Positions 7,257 through 18,900 of a DNA stretch of 64,000 nt are shown one piece after another. Position 1 is the first letter of the stretch. Each line of letters begins with the position of its first letter. Made by a program: the position numbers and the translations under genes. The stretch covers positions 3,844,001-3,908,000 of the forward strand of contig NC_079138.1 of the NCBI RefSeq assembly GCF_945859705.1, read 5' to 3'. The stretch comes from Episyrphus balteatus (Eukaryota > Arthropoda > Insecta > Diptera > Syrphidae). The notes beneath the pieces were generated by a model. It was given only the letters and a program-made list of their open reading frames with translations. It ran no database searches and was not told the origin of the DNA.

Positions 7257-7942
7257 ATAGTTTCAGTAATTGTTTAGAAACAAAATAGTACGCATACACC
7301 ACAGTGACCTTTTTTTTTAATTTACAATTTGGAAAAGGTAAATTCAATGGTGTGGGCACTGCGCCTCAAATATTATTTATTTGAATTAGAATTCTTAATT
7401 GATTGAATATTGAAATAACCATGGTTAATTGAGAAAATGTGTAAAAAGGACAATTTTTACACTAAAAAAAAAAAATTTTAATTTTTAAGAGGTTGGTAAT
7501 TTGAAAAAAAAGTATTTTTGTTAAGGATGGGCTAGCGAAAAATAATGATGGAATTTGTTGGAATTGCCATGGTTAGTTGAGAAAATTTTAAAAAAGAAAT
7601 AGCTACATAAAACTCCATTTTTTTTTTTGTTTGTCCTTCTGAATAGTTTGGATAGATTATACTAAGTATGTAGCTTTTGTAGGTCCTCAATGATTTTACA
7701 CTTAAAAAAATATTTGTATTTTGTTGTTTTTACGAAAAAATAAAACAAATCAGCTTTAACTTCTTAACAGGAATTTTATATGGACTACATGCAATCAAGA
7801 AAGAATTCTAGGTCAAATAAATAACATCTGAGGTGTATTGCCAACACCAGCGGATTTACTTTTTCCAAATTATAGATTTAAAAAAAAAAGTCACTGTGGT
7901 GTATGCGTACTATTTTTTTTCCTCTAAAAATAATGAAACTAT
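7257..7942. mobile_element. 686-bp inverted-repeat element (about 150-bp arms)
   Basis: Left arm 7257-7405 starts ATAGTTTCA and contains TAGTACGCATACACCACAGT. Right arm 7792-7942 is its reverse complement with scattered substitutions and small indels. Similarity fades inward just past AGAATTCTT...TTGATTG. There is no transposase between the arms. A CCATGGTTA(A/G)TTGAGAAAAT word is repeated directly at 7419 and 7567. Flanking target duplications are not clear, so the class is undetermined (MITE or foldback). Confidence 0.75.
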
Positions 7943-8139
7943 CAGGCCTTCGTGTTGATATGAGTACATAGTAATTAGGCCTATGCATTAAGGTAGAAAA
8001 AATTAAATTTTATTTTTTTCGGATTTTCGAGAAAAAATCAATGTTAACCCCTTTCCTAAAAAATTTACATTTCTAAAAATTTTCTCCAAATCCAACGGGT
8101 GAGACATCAAAAGAAAGGTCTCTTTAAGCTCTATTCTTT
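7943..8139. other. Spacer before the satellites
   Basis: AT-rich sequence without a recognisable gene. A 71-codon minus frame (8003-8218) is probably a chance frame and overlaps the satellite-B-like segment. Confidence 0.5.
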
Positions 8140-8412
8140 GTTTAGTAGATAATATCCATCTTAACATTATATGAAATTTCCACGAGCCGATTTTAAAAAA
8201 TTTAATTTTGAAAATCAAACTTAAATTTTGGCGAAAAAACCCAAAAAAATGATTTTCTTTAATTTAAGTGCAATGGCTACTTTAACTTATTTGTTTCATA
8301 GACACTACTAATTTACAATAAAAAACAAAATTTAAAGTACATCCATTAAGTCGTTTTGAAGGAATCGATTTTTGAAAAAAAATTAACAATTTTTTAATAA
8401 AAAAAAATTTCG
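8140..8412 (+). repeat. Truncated, diverged satellite B monomer
   Basis: The order of words matches the 337-bp satellite B unit: TAGTAGATAATATCCAT, TTAACATTATAT, GAGCCGATTTTAAA, AAACTTAAATTTTGGCGAAAA, TTTAATTTAAGTGCAATG, CTACTAATTTACAATAAAAA, TACATCCATTAAG and GTTTTGAAGGAATCGATTTT, ending at the A-run plus TTTCG. It has many substitutions and at least one internal deletion relative to the array consensus. It is joined without a spacer to the first satellite A unit near 8412. It is therefore an old edge copy, separated from the main B array by all of A. Confidence 0.9.
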
Positions 8413-9960
8413 TATTTTCTATAAGTTTTGGACTTGTAGTTTTGTTTTTAGAAAATTTTGAATTTTGCAAGTTTTGATGTGTTTAGACGCTCGGTTAACG
8501 AGATATGACGATTTAAACATTTTTAAAAGTGATTTTATCCAAACGTGAATTTTTCAACTCCAATTGAATTGTATGCGAAGGATATCGACTCACAGAGCAC
8601 AAAAATGTATTTTCTATAAGTTTTGGACTTGTAGTTTTGTTTTTAGAGAATTTTGAATTTTGCAAGTTTTGATGTGTTAAGACGCTTGGTTAACGAGATA
8701 TGACGATTTAATCATTTTTAAAAGTGATTTTCTCCAAACGTGAATTTTTCAACTCCAATTGAATTGTATGCGAAGGATATCGACTCACAGAGCACAAAAA
8801 TGTAGTTTCTATAAGTTTTGGACTTGTAGTTTTGTTTTTAGAGAATTTTGAATTTTGCAAGTTTTGATGTGTTTAGACGCTCGATTAACGAGATATGACG
8901 ATTTAAACATTTTTAAAAGTGATTTTCTCCAAACGTGAATTTTTCAACTCCAATTGAATTGTATGCGAAGGATATCGACTCACAGAGCACAAAAATGTAT
9001 TTTCTATAAGTTTTGGACTTGTAGTTTTGTTTTTAGAGAATTTTGAATCTTGCAAGTTTTGATGTGTTAAGACGCTTGGTTAACGAGATATGACGATTTA
9101 ATCATTTTTAAAAGTGATTTTCTCCAAACGTGAATTTTTCAACTCCAATTGAATTGTATGCGAAGGATGTCGACTCACAGAGCACAAAAATATATTTTCT
9201 ATAAGTTTCGGACTTGTAGTTTTGTTTTTAGAGAATTTTGAATTTTGCAAGTTTTGATGTGTTTCGACGCTCGGTTAACGAGATATGACGATTTAAACAT
9301 TTTTAAAAGTGATTTTCTCTAAACGTGAATTTTTCAACTCCAGTTGAATTGTATGCGAAGGATATCGACTCACAGAGCACAAAAATGTATTTTCTATAAG
9401 TTTTGGACTTGTAGTTTTGTTTTTAGAGAATTTTGAATCTTGCAAGTTTTGATGTGTTAAGACGCTTGGTTAACGAGATATGACGATTTAATCATTTTTA
9501 AAAGTGATTTTCTCCAAACGTGAATTTTTCAACTCCAATTGAATTGTATGCGAAGGATGTCGACTCACAGAGCACAAAAATATATTTTCTATAAGTTTCG
9601 GACTTGTAGTTTTGTTTTTAGAGAATTTTGAATTTTGCAAGTTTTGATGTGTTTAGACGCTCGGTTAACGAGATATGACGATTTAAACATTTTTAAAAGT
9701 GATTTTCTCCAAACGTGAATTTTTCAACTCCAATTGAATTGTATGCGAAGGATATCGACTCACAGAGCACAAAAATGTATTTTCTATAAGTTTTGGACTT
9801 GTAGTTTTGTTTTTAGAGAATTTTGAATCTTGCAAGTTTTGATGTGTTAAGACGCTTGGTTAACGAGATATGACGATTTAAACATTTTTAAAAGTGATTT
9901 TCTCTAAACGTGAATTTTTCAACTCCAGTTGAATTGTATGCGAAGGATATCGACTCACAG
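8413..9960 (+). repeat. Left edge of satellite A with 390-bp dimeric order
   Basis: The variant GTGTTAAGACGCTTGG occurs at 8671, 9061, 9451 and 9841, every second monomer. GTGTTT(A/C)GACGCTC-type monomers lie between. Linked variants alternate too, such as TTTAATCATT and TATATTTTC with AGTTTCGG. From about 10 kb on this alternation disappears and single units look uniform. The edge thus preserves a two-monomer organisation that the interior has lost. Confidence 0.9.
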
Positions 9961-12900
9961 AGCACAAAAATGTATTTTCTATAAGTTTTGGACTTGTAGT
10001 TTTGTTTTTAGAGAATTTTGAATTTTGCAAGTTTTGATGTGTTTAGACGCTCGGTTAACGAGATATGACGATTTAAACATTTTTAAAAGTGATTTTCTCC
10101 AAACGTGAATTTTTCAACTCCAATTGAATTGTATGCGAAGGATGTCGACTCACAGAGCACAAAAATGTATTTTCTATAAGTTTTGGACTTGTAGTTTTGT
10201 TTTTAGAGAATTTTGAATTTTGCAAGTTTTGATGTGTTTAGACGCTCGGTTAACGAGATATGACGATTTAAACATTTTTAAAAGTGATTTTCTCCAAACG
10301 TGAATTTTTCAACTCCAATTGAATTGTATGCGAAGGATGTCGACTCACAGAGCACAAAAATGTATTTTCTATAAGTTTTGGACTTGTAGTTTTGTTTTTA
10401 GAGAATTTTGAATTTTGCAAGTTTTGATGTGTTTAGACGCTCGGTTAACGAGATATGACGATTTAAACATTTTTAAAAGTGATTTTCTCCAAACGTGAAT
10501 TTTTCAACTCCAATTGAATTGTATGCGAAGGATATCGACTCACAGAGCACAAAAATGTATTTTCTATAAGTTTTGGACTTGTAGTTTTGTTTTTAGAGAA
10601 TTTTGAATTTTGCAAGTTTTGATGTGTTTAGACGCTCGGTTAACGAGATATGACGATTTAAACATTTTTAAAAGTGATTTTCTTCAAACGTGAATTTTTC
10701 AACTCCAATTGAATTGTATGCGAAGGATATCGACTCACAGAGCACAAAAATGTATTTTTTATAAGTTTTGGACTTGTAGTTTTGTTTTTAGAGAATTTTG
10801 AATTTTGCAAGTTTTGATGTGTTTAGACGCTCGGTTAACGAGATATGACGATTTAAACATTTTTAAAAGTGATTTTCTCCAAACGTGAATTTTTCAACTC
10901 CAATTGAATTGTATGCGAAGGATATCGACTCACAGAGCACAAAAATGTATTTTCTATAAGTTTTGGACTTGTAGTTTTGTTTTTAGAGAATTTTGAATTT
11001 TGCAAGTTTTGATGTGTTTAGACGCTCGGTTAACGAGATATGACGATTTAAACATTTTTAAAAGTGATTTTCTCCAAACGTGAATTTTTCAACTCCAATT
11101 GAATTGTATGCGAAGGATATCGACTCACAGAGCACAAAAATGTATTTTCTATAAGTTTTGGACTTGTAGTTTTGTTTTTAGAGAATTTTGAATTTTGCAA
11201 GTTTTGATGTGTTTAGACGCTCGGTTAACGAGATATGACGATTTAAACATTTTTAAAAGTGATTTTCTCCAAACGTGAATTTTTCAACTCCAATTGAATT
11301 TTATGCGAAGGATATCGACTCACAGAGCACAAAAATGTATTTTCTATAAGTTTTGGACTTGTAGTTTTGTTTTTAGAGAATTTTGAATTTTGCAAGTTTT
11401 GATGTGTTTAGACGCTCGGTTAACGAGATATGACGATTTAAACATTTTTAAAAGTGATTTTCTTCAAACGTGAATTTTTCAACTCCAATTGAATTGTATG
11501 CGAAGGATATCGACTCACAGAGCACAAAAATGTATTTTCTATAAGTTTTGGACTTGTAGTTTTGTTTTTAGAGAATTTTGAATTTTGCAAGTTTTGATGT
11601 GTTTAGACGCTCGGTTAACGAGATATGACGATTTAAACATTTTTAAAAGTGATTTTCTCCAAACGTGAATTTTTCAACTCCAATTGAATTTTATGCGAAG
11701 GATATCGACTCACAGAGCACAAAAATGTATTTTCTATAAGTTTTGGACTTGTAGTTTTGTTTTTAGAGAATTTTGAATTTTGCAAGTTTTGATGTGTTTA
11801 GACGCTCGGTTAACGAGATATGACGATTTAAACATTTTTAAAAGTGATTTTCTCCAAACGTGAATTTTTCAACTCCAATTGAATTGTATGCGAAGGATAT
11901 CGACTCACAGAGCACAAAAATGTATTTTCTATAAGTTTTGGACTTGTAGTTTTGTTTTTAGAGAATTTTGAATTTTGCAAGTTTTGATGTGTTTAGACGC
12001 TCGGTTAACGAGATACGACGATTTAAACATTTTTAAAAGTGATTTTCTCCAAACGTGAATTTTTCAACTCCAATTGAATTTTATGCGAAGGATATCGACT
12101 CACAGAGCACAAAAATGTATTTTCTATAAGTTTTGGACTTGTAGTTTTGTTTTTAGAGAATTTTGAATTTTGCAAGTTTTGATGTGTTTAGACGCTCGGT
12201 TAACGAGATATGACGATTTAAACATTTTTAAAAGTGATTTTCTCCAAACGTGAATTTTTCAACTCCAATTGAATTTTATGCGAAGGATATCGACTCACAG
12301 AGCACAAAAATGTATTTTCTATAAGTTTTGGACTTGTAGTTTTGTTTTTAGAGAATTTTGAATTTTGCAAGTTTTGATGTGTTTAGACGCTCGGTTAACG
12401 AGATATGACGATTTAAACATTTTTAAAAGTGATTTTCTCCAAACGTGAATTTTTCAACTCCAATTGAATTGTATGCGAAGGATATCGACTCACAGAGCAC
12501 AAAAATGTATTTTCTATAAGTTTTGGACTTGTAGTTTTGTTTTTAGAGAATTTTGAATTTTGCAAGTTTTGATGTGTTTAGACGCTCGGTTAACGAGATA
12601 TGACGATTTAAACATTTTTAAAAGTGATTTTCTTCAAACGTGAATTTTTCAACTCCAATTGAATTGTATGCGAAGGATATCGACTCACAGAGCACAAAAA
12701 TGTATTTTCTATAAGTTTTGGACTTGTAGTTTTGTTTTTAGAGAATTTTGAATTTTGCAAGTTTTGATGTGTTTAGACGCTCGGTTAACGAGATATGACG
12801 ATTTAAACATTTTTAAAAGTGATTTTCTCCAAACGTGAATTTTTCAACTCCAATTGAATTGTATGCGAAGGATATCGACTCACAGAGCACAAAAATGTAT

Positions 12901-15900
12901 TTTCTATAAGTTTTGGACTTGTAGTTTTGTTTTTAGAGAATTTTGAATTTTGCAAGTTTTGATGTGTTTAGACGCTCGGTTAACGAGATATGACGATTTA
13001 AACATTTTTAAAAGTGATTTTCTCCAAACGTGAATTTTTCAACTCCAATTGAATTTTATGCGAAGGATATCGACTCACAGAGCACAAAAATGTATTTTCT
13101 ATAAGTTTTGGACTTGTAGTTTTGTTTTTAGAGAATTTTGAATTTTGCAAGTTTTGATGTGTTTAGACGCTCGGTTAACGAGATATGACGATTTAAACAT
13201 TTTTAAAAGTGATTTTCTCCAAACGTGAATTTTTCAACTCCAATTGAATTGTATGCGAAGGATATCGACTCACAGAGCACAAAAATGTATTTTCTATAAG
13301 TTTTGGACTTGTAGTTTTGTTTTTAGAGAATTTTGAATTTTGCAAGTTTTGATGTGTTTAGACGCTCGGTTAACGAGATATGACGATTTAAACATTTTTA
13401 AAAGTGATTTTCTCCAAACGTGAATTTTTCAACTCCAATTGAATTGTATGCGAAGGATATCGACTCACAGAGCACAAAAATGTATTTTCTATAAGTTTTG
13501 GACTTGTAGTTTTGTTTTTAGAGAATTTTGAATTTTGCAAGTTTTGATGTGTTTAGACGCTCGGTTAACGAGATATGACGATTTAAACATTTTTAAAAGT
13601 GATTTTCTTCAAACGTGAATTTTTCAACTCCAATTGAATTGTATGCGAAGGATATCGACTCACAGAGCACAAAAATGTATTTTCTATAAGTTTTGGACTT
13701 GTAGTTTTGTTTTTAGAGAATTTTGAATTTTGCAAGTTTTGATGTGTTTAGACGCTCGGTTAACGAGATATGACGATTTAAACATTTTTAAAAGTGATTT
13801 TCTCCAAACGTGAATTTTTCAACTCCAATTGAATTGTATGCGAAGGATATCGACTCACAGAGCACAAAAATGTATTTTCTATAAGTTTTGGACTTGTAGT
13901 TTTGTTTTTAGAGAATTTTGAATTTTGCAAGTTTTGATGTGTTTAGACGCTCGGTTAACGAGATATGACGATTTAAACATTTTTAAAAGTGATTTTCTCC
14001 AAACGTGAATTTTTCAACTCCAATTGAATTGTATGCGAAGGATATCGACTCACAGAGCACAAAAATGTATTTTCTATAAGTTTTGGACTTGTAGTTTTGT
14101 TTTTAGAGAATTTTGAATTTTGCAAGTTTTGATGTGTTTAGACGCTCGGTTAACGAGATATGACGATTTAAACATTTTTAAAAGTGATTTTCTTCAAACG
14201 TGAATTTTTCAACTCCAATTGAATTGTATGCGAAGGATATCGACTCACAGAGCACAAAAATGTATTTTCTATAAGTTTTGGACTTGTAGTTTTGTTTTTA
14301 GAGAATTTTGAATTTTGCAAGTTTTGATGTGTTTAGACGCTCGGTTAACGAGATATGACGATTTAAACATTTTTAAAAGTGATTTTCTCCAAACGTGAAT
14401 TTTTCAACTCCAATTGAATTGTATGCGAAGGATATCGACTCACAGAGCACAAAAATGTATTTTCTATAAGTTTTGGACTTGTAGTTTTGTTTTTAGAGAA
14501 TTTTGAATTTTGCAAGTTTTGATGTGTTTAGACGCTCGGTTAACGAGATATGACGATTTAAACATTTTTAAAAGTGATTTTCTCCAAACGTGAATTTTTC
14601 AACTCCAATTGAATTGTATGCGAAGGATATCGACTCACAGAGCACAAAAATGTATTTTCTATAAGTTTTGGACTTGTAGTTTTGTTTTTAGAGAATTTTG
14701 AATTTTGCAAGTTTTGATGTGTTTAGACGCTCGGTTAACGAGATATGACGATTTAAACATTTTTAAAAGTGATTTTCTCCAAACGTGAATTTTTCAACTC
14801 CAATTGAATTGTATGCGAAGGATGTCGACTCACAGAGCACAAAAATGTATTTTCTATAAGTTTTGGACTTGTAGTTTTGTTTTTAGAGAATTTTGAATTT
14901 TGCAAGTTTTGATGTGTTTAGACGCTCGGTTAACGAGATATGACGATTTAAACATTTTTAAAAGTGATTTTCTCCAAACGTGAATTTTTCAACTCCAATT
15001 GAATTGTATGCGAAGGATATCGACTCACAGAGCACAAAAATGTATTTTCTATAAGTTTTGGACTTGTAGTTTTGTTTTTAGAGAATTTTGAATTTTGCAA
15101 GTTTTGATGTGTTTAGACGCTCGGTTAACGAGATATGACGATTTAAACATTTTTAAAAGTGATTTTCTCCAAACGTGAATTTTTCAACTCCAATTGAATT
15201 GTATGCGAAGGATGTCGACTCACAGAGCACAAAAATGTATTTTCTATAAGTTTTGGACTTGTAGTTTTGTTTTTAGAGAATTTTGAATTTTGCAAGTTTT
15301 GATGTGTTTAGACGCTCGGTTAACGAGATATGACGATTTAAACATTTTTAAAAGTGATTTTCTCCAAACGTGAATTTTTCAACTCCAATTGAATTGTATG
15401 CGAAGGATATCGACTCACAGAGCACAAAAATGTATTTTCTATAAGTTTTGGACTTGTAGTTTTGTTTTTAGAGAATTTTGAATTTTGCAAGTTTTGATGT
15501 GTTTAGACGCTCGGTTAACGAGATATGACGATTTAAACATTTTTAAAAGTGATTTTCTCCAAACGTGAATTTTTCAACTCCAATTGAATTGTATGCGAAG
15601 GATATCGACTCACAGAGCACAAAAATGTATTTTCTATAAGTTTTGGACTTGTAGTTTTGTTTTTAGAGAATTTTGAATTTTGCAAGTTTTGATGTGTTTA
15701 GACGCTCGGTTAACGAGATATGACGATTTAAACATTTTTAAAAGTGATTTTCTCCAAACGTGAATTTTTCAACTCCAATTGAATTGTATGCGAAGGATAT
15801 CGACTCACAGAGCACAAAAATGTATTTTCTATAAGTTTTGGACTTGTAGTTTTGTTTTTAGAGAATTTTGAATTTTGCAAGTTTTGATGTGTTTAGACGC

Positions 15901-18900
15901 TCGGTTAACGAGATATGACGATTTAAACATTTTTAAAAGTGATTTTCTTCAAACGTGAATTTTTCAACTCCAATTGAATTGTATGCGAAGGATATCGACT
16001 CACAGAGCACAAAAATGTATTTTCTATAAGTTTTGGACTTGTAGTTTTGTTTTTAGAGAATTTTGAATTTTGCAAGTTTTGATATGTTTAGACGCTCGGT
16101 TAACGAGATATGACGATTTAAACATTTTTAAAAGTGATTTTCTCCGAACGTGAATTTTTCAACTCCAATTGAATTGTATGCGAAGGATATCGACTCACAG
16201 AGCACAAAAATGTATTTTCTATAAGTTTTGGACTTGTAGTTTTGTTTTTAGAGAATTTTGAATTTTGCAAGTTTTGATGTGTTTAGACGCTCGGTTAACG
16301 AGATATGACGATTTAAACATTTTTAAAAGTGATTTTCTCCAAACGTGAATTTTTCAACTCCAATTGAATTGTATGCGAAGGATATCGACTCACAGAGCAC
16401 AAAAATGTATTTTCTATAAGTTGTGGACTTGTAGTTTTGTTTTTAGAGAATTTTGAATTTTGCAAGTTTTGATGTGTTTAGACGCTCGGTTAACGAGATA
16501 TGACGATTTAAACATTTTTAAAAGTGATTTTCTCCAAACGTGAATTTTTCAACTCCAATTGAATTGTATGCGAAGGATATCGACTCACAGAGCACAAAAA
16601 TGTATTTTCTATAAGTTTTGGACTTGTAGTTTTGTTTTTAGAGAATTTTGAATTTTGCAAGTTTTGATGTGTTTAGACGCTCGGTTAACGAGATATGACG
16701 ATTTAAACATTTTTAAAAGTGATTTTCTCCAAACGTGAATTTTTCAACTCCAATTGAATTTTATGCGAAGGATATCGACTCACAGAGCACAAAAATGTAT
16801 TTTCTATAAGTTTTGGACTTGTAGTTTTGTTTTTAGAGAATTTTGAATTTTGCAAGTTTTGATGTGTTTAGACGCTCGGTTAACGAGATATGACGATTTA
16901 AACATTTTTAAAAGTGATTTTCTTCAAACGTGAATTTTTCAACTCCAATTGAATTGTATGCGAAGGATATCGACTCACAGAGCACAAAAATGTATTTTCT
17001 ATAAGTTTTGGACTTGTAGTTTTGTTTTTAGAGAATTTTGAATTTTGCAAGTTTTGATGTGTTTAGACGCTCGGTTAACGAGATATGACGATTTAAACAT
17101 TTTTAAAAGTGATTTTCTCCAAACGTGAATTTTTCAACTCCAATTGAATTTTATGCGAAGGATATCGACTCACAGAGCACAAAAATGTATTTTCTATAAG
17201 TTTTGGACTTGTAGTTTTGTTTTTAGAGAATTTTGAATTTTGCAAGTTTTGATGTGTTTAGACGCTCGGTTAACGAGATATGACGATTTAAACATTTTTA
17301 AAAGTGATTTTCTCCAAACGTGAATTTTTCAACTCCAATTGAATTTTATGCGAAGGATATCGACTCACAGAGCACAAAAATGTATTTTCTATAAGTTTTG
17401 GACTTGTAGTTTTGTTTTTAGAGAATTTTGAATTTTGCAAGTTTTGATGTGTTTAGACGCTCGGTTAACGAGATATGACGATTTAAACATTTTTAAAAGT
17501 GATTTTCTCCAAACGTGAATTTTTCAACTCCAATTGAATTGTATGCGAAGGATATCGACTCACAGAGCACAAAAATGTATTTTCTATAAGTTTTGGACTT
17601 GTAGTTTTGTTTTTAGAGAATTTTGAATTTTGCAAGTTTTGATGTGTTTAGACGCTCGGTTAACGAGATATGACGATTTAAACATTTTTAAAAGTGATTT
17701 TCTTCAAACGTGAATTTTTCAACTCCAATTGAATTGTATGCGAAGGATATCGACTCACAGAGCACAAAAATGTATTTTCTATAAGTTTTGGACTTGTAGT
17801 TTTGTTTTTAGAGAATTTTGAATTTTGCAAGTTTTGATGTGTTTAGACGCTCGGTTAACGAGATATGACGATTTAAACATTTTTAAAAGTGATTTTCTCC
17901 AAACGTGAATTTTTCAACTCCAATTGAATTGTATGCGAAGGATATCGACTCACAGAGCACAAAAATGTATTTTCTATAAGTTTTGGACTTGTAGTTTTGT
18001 TTTTAGAGAATTTTGAATTTTGCAAGTTTTGATGTGTTTAGACGCTCGGTTAACGAGATATGACGATTTAAACATTTTTAAAAGTGATTTTCTCCAAACG
18101 TGAATTTTTCAACTCCAATTGAATTGTATGCGAAGGATATCGACTCACAGAGCACAAAAATGTATTTTCTATAAGTTTTGGACTTGTAGTTTTGTTTTTA
18201 GAGAATTTTGAATTTTGCAAGTTTTGATGTGTTTAGACGCTCGGTTAACGAGATATGACGATTTAAACATTTTTAAAAGTGATTTTCTCCAAACGTGAAT
18301 TTTTCAACTCCAATTGAATTGTATGCGAAGGATATCGACTCACAGAGCACAAAAATGTATTTTCTATAAGTTTTGGACTTGTAGTTTTGTTTTTAGAGAA
18401 TTTTGAATTTTGCAAGTTTTGATGTGTTTAGACGCTCGGTTAACGAGATATGACGATTTAAACATTTTTAAAAGTGATTTTCTTCAAACGTGAATTTTTC
18501 AACTCCAATTGAATTGTATGCGAAGGATATCGACTCACAGAGCACAAAAATGTATTTTCTATAAGTTTTGGACTTGTAGTTTTGTTTTTAGAGAATTTTG
18601 AATTTTGCAAGTTTTGATGTGTTTAGACGCTCGGTTAACGAGATATGACGATTTAAACATTTTTAAAAGTGATTTTCTCCAAACGTGAATTTTTCAACTC
18701 CAATTGAATTGTATGCGAAGGATATCGACTCACAGAGCACAAAAATGTATTTTCTATAAGTTTTGGACTTGTAGTTTTGTTTTTAGAGAATTTTGAATTT
18801 TGCAAGTTTTGATGTGTTTAGACGCTCGGTTAACGAGATATGACGATTTAAACATTTTTAAAAGTGATTTTCTCCAAACGTGAATTTTTCAACTCCAATT

